From NCBI GenBank assembly GCA_003008705.1, contig PDUO01000008.1, forward strand, positions 682,001 to 746,000: 64,000 nucleotides of DNA, read 5' to 3'. Shown here in pieces: positions 1-12,981 of this stretch. The position numbers and the translations under genes were made by a program. The stretch is from Pezicula radicicola (lineage: Eukaryota > Ascomycota > Leotiomycetes > Helotiales > Dermateaceae). Below the pieces are notes generated by a model. The model did not search any database and was not told the DNA's origin. It was given only the letters and a program-made list of their open reading frames with translations. Every line of letters starts with the position of its first letter. The stretch's first letter is position 1.

Positions 1-254
1 TTGGCTAAAAGGCTAGATACCTAACCATTGCGAGATGGTGTTAGTTAGGACAGTGCATACAGGCCGATCTAAGCTTTTTGACAGCTGATAATTACGCTGT
101 TCAGTGGTTGTTCTTTCTTTCCAAGTTCTGGACGGACTGAGGGACAGCTCCTTCCAGTCGCGACACACCACATACTCGCGGCTTCGCAAGGCTGCTCATC
201 AAAGGACAACAGTGCATTCCACACCTCATAGTTACCAGACAATTTAGTCATACA

Positions 255-1652
255 ATGCCTCCTGTACGGAGGAGACCCCAGGGTGGCCGTGATTATTCGG
301 TAACAACTGTTATATCTTCCCAGTGAAAGCAGGCTAGAGCTAACCAACTAACGCAGCCCGAGAACAACGAGCAAGACATATTAGGTTCTCCTCCTCGAGG
401 GCTTCCAATACAACAACGAGAAAATCGAGACCTTTCAGAGTTCTTTCAGCCTGAGCCACCAGCGCGAACCCCCAAACATGGCCAGTTTATGGTCACTCAT
501 GCTTTCCGCGGCGAGATTGAAGATTATCCCGCCTACCAATATCGCACAAACGCATCCAACACTCAATTTGGGGATCCTTCGTATCCAAACCTCTGGAATC
601 CGCAGATAATACAGCTGCAAATCGAACAGGAAAATTATCCAGGCAGGAATTACGAAGAGAAAAGAGAGCATTACGAAGGAGGAAGAATACCAGGAACACC
701 TTTGATGAGCAATCCGGTCGAGAGGAACGAGTTTGCAGCCATCAACCAGTATATTGATCCCAACCAAATTGAAGTTAACCAAGCAGATTTTATGAAACGA
801 GAGGAGTTTGACGTGGCTCGCGTTGATGTTGTTGGTCCTCTAGACCACACTGCCCAACCAGGCTTTTTAGCTAAAGTCTACAGTGATCTGGTCTCTTCTG
901 GAACACTTTCCGCGAGCTCCCCCCCAAACAACAATAAAAGCCATGCAAACACACGGCCATTCGATCCAAGACAAGAACGCCAGTTTCAAAGGCGCGGTAA
1001 ACAGCGCTATCAAAATCGTCATCTACACCGCAGCCCAATCGCACGCAGGCACGATAATCGATCTCGTATAAAGAGGACTCCAGAACTGGGCATGCAAGAC
1101 GAGCATGATGAGAGCCAGCCACAGAGCCTTTTGGATCGTCTCCAATACTGCTGCGAAGAAAGATCAGCATTATTACAGCATGTCACGAACATAGAAAGTG
1201 CATGGAATTATCAGGATTTTCGTCTTCAGAGGGACATAGACCACTGGCGTCGAAATGAAGTTCAACATCCTATACCTGGTCCCCCAATCATCACCATTCT
1301 TGAAGAAACACGTAACATTCTAGTCGAAAGAGAACAATTACCACGTATCCATGGTCCTGATGATCGGGAGAATCTTTTGCGTGGTCATGGTGCAACCGAA
1401 GAACAGCTAGATGCCTGGCGTCGAGCTCCTATTACCGCAGAAGAGCTAAATGAATCTCGAAGAGTTCGTTCAACTATTCAAGACATAAATGGCAGCGACA
1501 TGGTAGATCGCAATAAAATGGTTGTTCCAGATCCTCAACAAAATGCCAACAAAGTTGACGAGACAGAGGACTCTCGAAGAGAACGGACTTTTGGCAATTA
1601 TGATGAATCAAAGTCTCCCAGATTGGGGGCTCTATCCACCGAAAGGCCATAG
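255..1652 (+). CDS. Uncharacterised disordered protein with one in-frame TGA
   Basis: I do not recognise this protein. The frame is open from ATG at 255 to the stop at 1650-1652 except for one TGA at 324-326. The uninterrupted part with its own ATG starts at 489 and gives 387 residues. The stretch 327-488 reads as plausible protein in the same frame, so 489 is probably not the true start. The product is hydrophilic, rich in Arg, Glu, Gln, Asn and Pro, with no membrane segment, no signal peptide and no catalytic motif I can name. A more ordered, charged helical part lies around residues 190-330 counted from 489. Either the TGA marks a recent null allele, or a first exon is spliced differently. 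The candidate GT-AG pair around 300-323 is only 24 bp, too short for a fungal intron. Confidence 0.45.
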
Positions 1653-1890
1653 TGGGAAACACGAAGTACAGAAAGAAATACCAAAGAGGATGCCTGCAAA
1701 GAGTGAAACGGAGAACAAGGCTTGAAGTTCAATAAGAAAGCCTGGCTGATGGCTACAACTGTATAAATGTATTTGTAGCGGGTAAGAAGAAGAATTTATA
1801 TACAAAAAGCAAATCGAAGAGGCCGCAGGCACACTAAGTGAAGAACAGTCAGGGACGTTTGCTGCGTGATTTCTCACAGGATGTCCACGA

Positions 1891-2837
1891 TTACGAGCTC
1901 ATGGCTGGAATGGTAATCTTCTCGATAGTCCAGGTGATACCGCCATCACTGGTTGTCATATCGGTATTTGTTGCCCCTGAAGACGCTCCAAGTGTGTCTG
2001 GGAAAGTAAGGTCCGCTGACTTCAAGGTGATAACGGTATTGACGTAAGTCTGCTCTGAGATTGTTGGAGTGCATGATTGACACTCAACAGCAGTTCCCCA
2101 TCTATAAATATGGAGTAAGTATGGTTAAATGTATACGAGAAAATAAATACTTACCCTAGCATTGGTCCAGATGTCTTTTGAAAGGTTGACATCAGCTTTC
2201 CTGAAGTTGCGTCATGAACAGTCCTGGTAACCAATGTTAATATCGTTTGAATGGAAAGATGTGAGACAACTTACTGGTTCCATAGGTAGGTTGCGGCATC
2301 GACGAGAGTGTAGGTGAAGATCAGGCCAGTGTCTGGGGTTGGATCAAGAGTTGTGAGTGTTCCTACCCACTGGTTTGGTACTCCTGGTGTGATATCTCCG
2401 TAGACCTCAGATGAAATACACCTATTTAGCATTAAAAAGCTTTTCTTCCCAATATAGTACTCTAGTGGCAGTACATCCAACTGCTTTTATCTGCCACAAT
2501 GTTATTCCAAGACGTACCATTCATTATCAGCATCGCTCCCAGAACACTCACTCGCACCAGCAGAGTAAGAACCAATAATACTCTGAATCAAATTTCCAGT
2601 ACCATTTGACATTCCAGGCCAGAGAAAGAGACCACCGACTTGACCTGATGGCATTTCACCGGGATACGTCGTTGTTACAGCTTTGATGATTTCAGCTTTT
2701 GCTGGACCTAGTCCTACAGCTGGACCCCAGCTATCAGTGCGCTTGTCGAGGTGATAATCTGGGAACATGGCGGCGGGAAATAATGCCGATGCGAGGACTG
2801 GCATAGAAGCCATAATGGCGAGTTCGAGGAATTGCAT
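1891..2837 (-). CDS. Secreted concanavalin A-like lectin/glucanase-fold protein
   Basis: Four exons can be joined in frame: 2837-2518, 2421-2275, 2223-2155 and 2101-1891. They give about 248 residues. The N-terminus has a hydrophobic signal peptide (residues 1-19, ending LASA) followed by a short segment ending in a KR dibasic site, so secretion is likely. The body is dominated by short beta-strand-like blocks, including LFLWPGM near residue 70, a GWGTAVEC block and a C-terminal TSDGGITWTI block. That pattern is typical of fungal secreted concanavalin A-like proteins with a jelly-roll fold. Cysteines near residues 98, 109, 183 and 186 could form disulphides. Substrate is unknown and I see no clear glutamate pair proving glycosidase activity. 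Introns have good GTAAGT or GTACGT donors. Confidence is high for the gene model and moderate for the fold. Confidence 0.8.
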
Positions 2838-3576
2838 TTTGAAATGTTTGAGGTTGGTAAGATGGTAGCGAATGTGAGTTCCTGACTGTTGTGAGATGAA
2901 AGCTACGAGCCAGCGGATGAGAGAATGTATGAATGGATAGGTGAGTTAATAGAGGTGGTCTGCAACGAATATATGTAGTGCGCTTATATATAAATGCGTG
3001 ATCTTGGCATCTTGCTTTGTGACTGCTGATTTCGAATAGTCCTTAATTCAACCTCTCCATTTCTTATCGTATACCTGAGAATGTTTGCTTCCAGAACATT
3101 TGTTCTTTAGTAGATCTTTTTCCGTTTTTAATCAATCACTATATAAGGAAGGAGGAGTTGCGTCATGTTGATTGCTGAATTACCCCAGAATCCCTGATAT
3201 CAGGTTATGATGCAGGTGGTGGATAACCATAAATCCGCCAAAACATCCTAGAAGAGCAACTCGCTCATTTCTTGCAGAGATTGTCATGGGTAGAACGACG
3301 AATTTTTAGGTGGATGAACTGATTTGAGAGAAAACATCAATGTGTATTCATCTAGATATAGTAATTGTACGAGTTTAAATCGTATTACTTTAGGTAAGAG
3401 GTTAAGATAAAGTCCGCGAAACAGGAGACATGAGCTCGCTAAGGTAGGTAACATAAAGGGGTCCTCGTTTCAACTTGCCAGGCGATATCTTGGCATTAAT
3501 CTACTCAAGGCCGCGAGAAAGCCCAGTGTGGTGAATTAATTGTTAGCGGCATTAGATCCCGTCCATAACAGATTCC
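2838..3576. other. Gene-free stretch upstream of the secreted protein
   Basis: No supported gene. It contains the promoter side of the minus-strand secreted protein (a TATATATAA-like box near 2985-2992) and AT-rich sequence leading to the TIR element that starts at 3577. Confidence 0.6.
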
Positions 3577-3946
3577 TACGGAGATTCCGGTCAAAAGACG
3601 TGCGAATACAGGCTTCGTAGCCTGTAGCTATAGCGTCTACTAATAGGCGAATACTCGTACTGAGGATGAATAAACGTTAAATTTAACGTGGCTCGTCACC
3701 CAATACGAAGTACGAGTAGCCACCTCGTTACAGGGGATTTATGGTGCTTAGACGCTAAAGGTAGGATATTATAGGGCCTCTAAGCGGAACTCTACTAGGG
3801 GCAGCGGGTAGGGCAACTATATATAGTACTTAATCACTAAGCGGTTGAGCCCTACAGGCTCCTTAGGCGGTAATCTACAGGCTCTAAGCCCTAAGCTATA
3901 GGCTTCATACCCTGTATTCGCACGACTTTTGACCGGAATCTCCGTA
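3577..3946. mobile_element. Short non-autonomous TIR element (MITE), family A copy 1
   Basis: About 368 bp are bounded by near-perfect inverted repeats of roughly 35 bp. The left end reads CGGAGATTCCGGTCAAAAG after TA at 3577-3578. The right end is its reverse complement before TA at 3945-3946, with a single mismatch in the arm. The TA on both sides fits a TA target-site duplication of the Tc1/mariner type. There is no ORF. The interior carries many CTATAGGC/CCTGTAG-like motifs. A related copy in the opposite internal orientation lies at 15864-16846. Confidence 0.85.
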
Positions 3947-5772
3947 CTATGAATTAATTGATGACTGCCAGTTTGATAGAAGAGATCTATTTGGGCCGTT
4001 AGGGTAGCCAGGTCAAAACTTTAAAGTCAAAGTAGGAAGCATGTGTAGTTTCGTTTGAATGCCGCTTGGGAAATTGAATTGGTTTAGTGTCATGGTACAA
4101 TATCTATGAGCAGTTATTATATAGTTAATTCTTCCGTTAATGCTTGAATTAAACCCATCTGCCCAGTGATATTTTAAAAAATACTAACGTTCCCCTTTTG
4201 ATATATTGTGAGGGATAGTCAAGATAAATTTTATTATCATAGAGGATACAAACTGTGGATGCGATTGGAGTAAGGCAAAAGATCGAAGAAAGACCACCAG
4301 CGGGTGATAGTAGACGTACATTACTTTAGCTTCCTCAGAAATCTCACAGTCATGCTATTTGTAATATTCTAGAAATGTAATGTATTAAATCTCTGAATAG
4401 AAAAAGCCCACATTTCAACATGTACAGGAGCGTGAGCACTGGTACTAGTCGGTCTTGTAATAAAAGGTCCAGTTCCATTGAAAGCTTATCCGCCCCAAAG
4501 CAGGAAAGAACATTAGGAAGGATTGAAAGGCAGCATGTTCAGTCCTACCAGAATGGAGGAGGAGCACGATGGGATTCTGCATTTTTCATTTCATCTTCTC
4601 ACTGAAATGGAAGTCTATGAAAACGGAGAATTCCTGCGAACTAGCTTTTCGCGACGAACTAAATTACGGCCGCGAAATATGGTGCTGCTGTCACGATAGA
4701 CATTGCTGTCATTAACTTCTCAGTTTGAAGGTTAGGCAAGAAAGAACATCGAGTTTGGGTAACTTCTTCTTTCTGGGTCCTTGTTGATGGATGATGTGAG
4801 TCGGGGATAAATGGTGGTAGCTAAATGTGCAACCACACCACCACTCTTGCGGTTGATAGAAAGTCTGAGTGACAGCAATGAGACCTACAAAATGTTAGGA
4901 AGCACTGGTGTTTTAGAGTATGGTGAAAGGTTTGTAAGATAAAAAAACTTCCTGCGCTATCCCTCTGTGCGTCGAACAGCTTCCGATATAGGCCGTTAGG
5001 TCGTGTACAGCAAAATACACATACTTTTTGGTGATGAAATTCTTGGGGTGTCGAAGAAAGAGCCCTGATTGACCAGAAGTAAACTGAAACCTTAAACCAT
5101 GCAAGATTTAAAAGGCTGTGGAATTATAGTACTGGAGAGATGTGGGAGAAACAATTAAAAGGTACTTTGTTATATTAAGAAGCGGTAGGTCAGTTATGAA
5201 TTGTTACGCTTTTACTATGGCAACTAAACTTGTCTTGACTACATTGTTTCCTTATTAGAGAATTTCAAGTTTTGAAGGCTTTGTTTCTCCAATAGAAATT
5301 GTGCTTTAAGAGGCAATAGAGGTAGACAAGGAGAATACGGACGGATGGTTGCAGCTGGTGCAGGTGGATTCTTGCAAGGTGGAAGTATACTCTGCACACT
5401 AGCAAGTGTTATTTAAATCTGTCTCGCAAAAAGCAAGACTAACATAAAATTGATGAATAAGAATCTCGCGGACTGCCCAGCAGTACACTAGAATTTTCTT
5501 TCCTGTTGCCACGACAAGATTCATTCTGCCCTCGTCCTGGCTAAATTTGGGGTCATTTGATGTCTGATATCACAACACAAACAATTACAATCCCTCAAGC
5601 AACATGAGGTTGGGCCAGTGGTGTGGCTAGCAGATTAATATAATTCTTCCTCATGGAATTCTCCAAATCTTCAACTCACAATGAGCACCAAAGCCATGTC
5701 ACAGCCGACAAACGTAACTCAGTCTAAAATGAAACCGTCAAACAAAACATATCATATGTATAGCACAGCACT
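3947..5772. other. Gene-free AT-rich stretch
   Basis: No convincing coding sequence on either strand; only short frames without family resemblance. It contains one copy of a dispersed repeat at 4957-5056. The last 200 bp form the 3' side of the minus-strand decarboxylase-like gene. Confidence 0.55.
4957..5056 (+). repeat. Dispersed repeat, copy 1
   Basis: About 100 bp align with 39449-39546 with roughly three quarters identity by eye. Shared blocks include CATACTTTTTGGTG/ATACTTTTTGGTG and TGAAATTCT followed by GGGGT. Most differences are C/T or G/A transitions, as expected if both copies were hit by RIP. Weaker similarity continues to about 5130 and 39620 (AATGCTGTGGACTTA versus AAGGCTGTGGAATTA). 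No coding capacity is visible. Confidence 0.7.
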
Positions 5773-6207
5773 TTATGCCTCTGTAGGTAGAGGCTCCTCT
5801 TCCTTCATATCCTTTATGACCTTCTCGGCAACCTTGAAGCCCTCAATCCCAGCCGGCATTCCACAATAAATCGCAGCTTGCAACAACGTCTCCCGAATCT
5901 CAATTTCACTCGCCCCATTGTTTACCGCACCTCGCACATGCACAGCCAATTCTGTTGATCGATTGAGGGCGCAGAGCATCGCAATGTTCTGCAATGAGCG
6001 CTGCTTCCTCGAAAGCCCTGGACGTGTCCATACCGAGCCCCAACATGCCTCTGTTACAAGCTCTTGCATCGGCCGTGCGAACTCCGAGGAGCCATTCTCG
6101 AGAGATTTGTCGACGTACCTTTTACCGGCGACTTCGTAGCGGACTTTGAGACCTTCGTTGAAGATGGTTTTGTGTGCCTCGGAAGATGAAGAGGAGTCGT
6201 TCGACAT
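5773..6207 (-). CDS. Carboxymuconolactone decarboxylase-like protein
   Basis: A single exon of 144 residues, about the size of bacterial PcaC and the fungal members of the carboxymuconolactone decarboxylase/AhpD-like superfamily. The family signature is visible: a TEACWGSVW block near residue 52, then PGLSRKQRSLQNIAMLCAL (about 64-82), and a C-terminal helix with ETLLQAAIYCGMPAGIEGF. In PcaC proteins these helices form the substrate pocket of 4-carboxymuconolactone decarboxylation in the protocatechuate branch of the beta-ketoadipate pathway. Family members also include peroxidase-like and unassigned proteins, and no CxxC peroxidatic pair is visible here, which favours the decarboxylase-like group. 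No targeting signal is seen, so it is probably cytosolic. It is transcribed away from the esterase at 6664. Confidence 0.9.
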   Translation of the reverse strand: MSNDSSSSSEAHKTIFNEGLKVRYEVAGKRYVDKSLENGSSEFARPMQELVTEACWGSVWTRPGLSRKQRSLQNIAMLCALNRSTELAVHVRGAVNNGASEIEIRETLLQAAIYCGMPAGIEGFKVAEKVIKDMKEEEPLPTEA

Positions 6208-6663
6208 TTTTGGATGATGGTTTCGGAGTTGAATCGGGTTTGGCGTCTGTGGGGCTGGTTAGTGGGGTTGATTTTGTGGGCAGCTGGGGTGATTCCGTAC
6301 ATAAAGATAGTGCCTTTGTATCGTACTGTAAGTACCTTTTTGTACACTTGACTTTGGGATGCTTAGGTTTCTTGAATTACTGACAAGGACAATAAAAAGT
6401 CTCTGGAGAGCGATGCATCATTTACTTAGCCTAATGGTCTTCGACATCATCCTGGGATCTAGTTCTGCAGTTCCCCTCATCATTGTCATCCCCAACAGCG
6501 GGGTAGGACTCTTGTATGTTGCGCGGAAACCCCACGCAAATACCCCACATACACGACGAGTATTGAATAAAGACACTGTCGTCGAGATGTCCAGAATTAT
6601 ATCCGTGTATTTAACTTCAGTGTCTAGCTTGAAGTGTCCATATTGTGATCAACCTAGGCAATT
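6208..6663. promoter_or_regulatory. Shared divergent promoter region
   Basis: This 456 bp gap separates the minus-strand decarboxylase-like start (6207) from the plus-strand esterase start (6664). It has no supported ORF and is the only place where both promoters can lie. No specific operator was identified. Confidence 0.5.
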
Positions 6664-8448
6664 ATGTCTCTCATTTTGAACTCGCACTCTTCCGTCAAAC
6701 TTTTAGGGACAGAAACTGAAGCTCAGGGAATCAAGGTTGTACATTATCGCGGAATCAAGTATGGATCTATAGTTTCTCGCTTTTCCCAGGCTGTCGCAAA
6801 TACGGACTGGGAGACATTCTCGGGCGATAAATTGGATTGTACGAAATTTGGGTATGTGAATTGTTCTATGTTTTCTAATTCATTTTCAAACAACTGTTCT
6901 CGCGGGGATTTTCTTAAAGCTGTTAGCTGACCTTGTATTTAAATAGTCCACAGTGTCCACAGAATTTTGTTGATGTAGGACATTTGTTGAGGATCCCAGA
7001 ATATCTGCAAGAGGCGGGAGAGGATAGAATAGAAGATTCTGAGGAAAACTGTCTCAATCTGAATATCTCTTTACCGTCAGGAACTCCCACCACGGGGACT
7101 CTTTTGCCAGTTTTGATTTGGATTCATGGTCAGTACATCTGCCTGTATTGACATCTTATATTTGCTCTCAATAACTTGCTAAATCATACTAGGGGGCTCA
7201 CAAGTGGTTAGCTACCCACCATTGACTCACAAGGGCGGCGACGTTACACCCCTCATAGGTCGCTCTGTTGCTTCAGGAAAGCCAATGATAATTGTGGCAC
7301 TTAATTACAGACTGAATATCTTTGGCTTTGGAAATGGCAAGGAGAAGAATCTAGCACTGAAGGATCAAAGATTGGCTATTGACTGGGTAGTCAAGCACAT
7401 CGAAGGCTTTGGAGGGGATAAAGTTCGTGCTTTCCTTACAACTGCAAATTACTTCGTACTAATGACAACAGGATAACATCACTCTTGCAGGTGAAAGTGC
7501 TGGAGCTGTATATGTCGATGCTCATCTCAGTCTTGGTGCCCCCGTTAAGCGAGTGATACTCCAGTCAGGGTCACTGTATCTTTCACCACCACTGCCTGTT
7601 GAACGTGGAGATGCTCTTATCAGTAAGCTGGATAATTGGCTGAAAAGCAATTTCAAGTCTTCTCTTGAAACTGAACGCAGTGAGCTTCTACTTCGCATGT
7701 TAGAATATAACAATGTCCACACAATGTGGATTCAAGAAGAGCCAGAGTTACTTGGTTGGCAAGAGCGAGGGACACAAGTTGAAGAACTACTCATTGGAGA
7801 TGTTGAATACGAGGTCAGGATTCCCTCTAACCTTGATACTGATGTTCATTTGCTAATCAAGCACAGTCGGTAATCTGGAGAAACGGTATCGAAACAGCTA
7901 CAGCAGAAGAAATAACTGCCTGTTTTGAAAGTGATACCAAATACGGTACCCAACTCAGAGAACTTTATGGAGTCTATCCTGACCGGCCAACATCCAGCAA
8001 AAATGGTGCTCTAGATTTCATAACTGATGTAAAATTTGCTCTCCCTGCCGAAGATATCTCTCTCCGTCGCCGCAAATATCCAAATTTGAAAACATATCAA
8101 TACGTCTTCGACGAAGCAAATCCGTGGCAGAGTTCAAGTAGAGCACACCACGGAGTCGATCTTATATTTTTATTTGGGAACTACGACTTGGAATTTAATC
8201 CAGCAGCGAAGAAGGTACATGAGACGATGCAGGACAAGTGGATACGTTTTATTTCTGGGGAAGCTCCGTGGAATAGTGAAAAGAGATTTGCGTTTGGACC
8301 GTTTGGGAAGTCTGGGGAGATTGATGATGAGGAGTTTGGTGCTAGGAGGAGGGAGAGACATTTTGAGGTTTTAAGGAAGATTGAACCTGCGAGGTTAGCG
8401 GTTATTTTGGGGAAGTTGGCAGCGGGGAGGATCAGCTTGTTGAATTAG
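6664..8448 (+). CDS. Type-B carboxylesterase, first of a tandem pair
   Basis: Five exons join in frame: 6664-6851, 6947-7128, 7193-7422, 7472-7813 and 7867-8448, giving 507 residues. This is an alpha/beta-hydrolase of the carboxylesterase/lipase (COesterase) family, hydrolysing carboxylic esters. Visible motifs are ENCLNLNI, an oxyanion-hole region WIHGGS (HGG rather than the usual HGGG), a conserved NYRLN strand, and the nucleophile elbow GESAGA with Ser near residue 209. The His region is RAHHGVDLIFLFG, where the second His is the likely catalytic base. There is no signal peptide, so it is probably intracellular, unlike many secreted lipases of this family. Substrate is unknown. It lies 285 bp upstream of a second esterase in the same orientation. 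Confidence 0.88.
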
Positions 8449-8733
8449 ATGTTAGGTAATATCCCGGGTATTAATTATCTAGACACTGGTTGAGCTGGTT
8501 GGGATACATACTTTGGGGATTGCCTACAAGCAGGAGTACAAGCTACAAAAGAATTAGCGTAGAGAAGTATAGTAAGCGTATTGAAGCAGAGGAGAAAAGC
8601 GACCGGTAGTTGTTTCAGGCCACAAAATGCAAAACAAAAGCGTGAGCTGACTGGTTGAACTAAGTCCCCCATTCATGCACGGAATAACCCCAACGAAGAT
8701 AAGCAAGTATATATACATTAGTTGTCCTCAACC

Positions 8734-10748
<2,015 letters not shown>

Positions 10749-11686
10749 GGTTTATGGATGTGGAGTATTTCTGTTATGGTTAGAGACTGAATCTTTAGCT
10801 TATTGCCAACGGACTTGACTTGGATAAGTGACTTGATTTATGTTGCTTAAATTAAGTCACTCGCGTGATATAGGGAAGATAGCTCACTTTCTGGGTAACT
10901 CGCTTGATACAAGTATCTTATAACATGCCTGCAATAAGTAACATTTAGTTCAAGTAAATCGTAAAGTTCTTAGAATAAACCACTCATTTTTCTAAGCTAA
11001 CTCATAGGTATTTCAAAGCTAGTGTTGAACTATTACTAGCTCCTACCTATTAATACAAGGATTCAAATAATCGTTGGCGTATTCGCGAATTAACAAAGTG
11101 ATTTTTCTTATTATCAACTCCATAGTTGTTCGAACTGAACATTCAACATACCCTTTATTAGCTGCGATTTGTTGATATCAGAATTCACGCAATCGTTGCT
11201 ATGTTGTCAAACAGTGGAATAATCTTTCTTACTAACTCCATAGTGGTTGAAATCAGCATTCAACGTACATTTTATCAGTATTAGATATTTTGCTCAACGT
11301 GTGCATGTGCAGGTAATAAGAAGATCATTTACGATTACAAGAGGTTCGTTGACATGAAATTGGACATTATCCAATTATATTTTTCTATCATGTACTTCAC
11401 ATGCAGTTAGGAGGTTTGCCAGCTCTTGCTTAGGCAATAATCACCCTCGGCTTTTGTCTACTCGCCGAAGCTGTAGAAGGAAAGTCTAGTACTTACTGTA
11501 GCAGACTAGAGCTCTAAACTAATTCTAATGAGGACCTCGAGAACTTTCATGGTAGTAGTAATTTAAAGTAGAAATCTTGTAATTTATTAGTCAATTATGT
11601 CTATGTACGGTAAACAAAACAACTCATCGCAACTCGGAGGCTAAAGCATGCGTTTTGGATAGCGTGTTCAACTTTTGATGCTATAA
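10749..11686. other. Gene-free repeat-derived stretch
   Basis: No coding sequence is supported. The sequence is AT-rich and shares the AAGTCACT/GGGTAACT repeat with 57572-57680. It looks like decayed repeat DNA. Confidence 0.55.
10830..10916 (+). repeat. Dispersed AAGTCACT/GGGTAACT repeat, copy 1
   Basis: Aligns with 57572-57680 on the same strand. Shared blocks include GACTTGATTTA, AAATTAAGTCACT, TAGG-AAGATA and TGGGTAACT in the same order. Differences are mainly transitions. No ORF. Confidence 0.65.
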
Positions 11687-12128
11687 CAAATACCTCCTAT
11701 GTCCCCCTTACTGATTTTTGTTTTATGCCATTCCGCTTAAGGAACCATTAGCTAGACGGCCACACTAACTAGACAACTTACCCTGTGTTCAGCTATCTAC
11801 GTTACATACAAATTTGTATGCGCCATAGATAGGTAGGTAAGAAATACTAGGCACTTGAGGCCAACTATAATTTATATCCTCAATTTAAATACAATATCAG
11901 CGATCTGAAATGAATTTACGGTCTAAAGCAAATTACGATCTATGAAGTAAATCGATTTACGATTTGATGTCAATTCACGTGCTACTACATCCTTTAGGGA
12001 CCTATGGCTTTGTACGCTTTCGTAACGGAGATATGCGGAGAGAGCCTTATAAGAAGAGAAATGGGAATCTTAGCGATGCCCCTTTAAGGGGTCGGCATAA
12101 CTTTAAAAATAAATAAAGGAGGTATTTG
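11687..12128. mobile_element. Putative TIR element of about 440 bp
   Basis: Left end CAAATACCTCCT (11687-11698) is matched by its reverse complement AGGAGGTATTTG at 12117-12128. Beyond a short dissimilar spacer the arms align again (TTATGCC followed by a CTTAAGG-like block). There is no ORF and no clear target duplication, so the exact ends are uncertain. Confidence 0.55.
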
Positions 12129-12440
12129 CCGTCGATATTAGCTACCTTAATCACAATATTGTCAGCAACTCTTGCTTCTGTAATGGATCTTCCCAAGTTC
12201 AGCTATATGCGCTCATCAAAATCATTAGTACAGCTGTAATTCAACGTCCACCAACACTGACAGGCTCGTTTTCCTATCATATAGTAACTACAAGCGTCTC
12301 TGTCAAAGACTCGAGCATAGTCAAGCCTCTCCTAGGCATAATTCCGGCCAAGCCTAAATTCAGCCTTAAACTCTAGGACCTTATAGAAAGTATAATTCTC
12401 AGGCACAGTAGTACGCAAATTTTCTAGACCACCTTATCTA

Positions 12441-12863
12441 CAGTGCGTTCCCATAAGTCTGTGCTCCTACCCTGTTTTACACTAGAACACTCCTAGTACG
12501 TTTACTTATATACCTTAAACATAGGCTATAAGTATACCTAAAATTTTAAATATAAAGTACTTCAAGTATTTAAAGTAGATTCTTCTATATTAGATTTTAA
12601 TTATATCTAGTAGTTACTATAGGGGATAATAAATGATTTAGGATAGTAAATTCTACGCTCCTCTTACTTCTAATCTCTATTAATCAATCCTAGTTGCCTA
12701 TAGTTTTAATATAGTAATAGAAAAATATAGGTAACTATCGAATAAACAAGTCTAATATAAAGACTTTAATTAATTATCCCTTCTTTACTATAAACCTTTA
12801 AAGCGTTAGGTGTGAGTTTTAGTGTAAAATAGGGTAAGAGCACAGATTTATGGGAACCCACTG
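12441..12863. mobile_element. MITE with CAGTG termini
   Basis: About 423 bp flanked by TA at 12439-12440 and 12864-12865. The left arm begins CAGTGCGTTCCCATAAGTCT; the right arm ends in the reverse complement with a few transitions. The arms match over about 43 bp, through a TTTTACACT block. CAGTG termini and a TA target duplication are typical of Tc1/mariner elements. The interior is very AT-rich with no ORF, consistent with a RIP-degraded non-autonomous copy. Confidence 0.8.
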
Positions 12864-12981
12864 TACCATACTTCTCCGCTATACATAATATGGGTTCCCT
12901 CCCTCGTCGCTGTCAATTACTGTTACATCATTGCCTGCCGATTAATTAGCCTGGCAATTCATCTTTAGTACTCCGAGAGAA

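Noticed and set aside
300..323. GTAACA...TTCCCAG as an intron removing the first part of the left-end gene
   Set aside because: Only 24 bp, far below the length of other introns here (48 bp and up), and it does not remove the TGA that follows.
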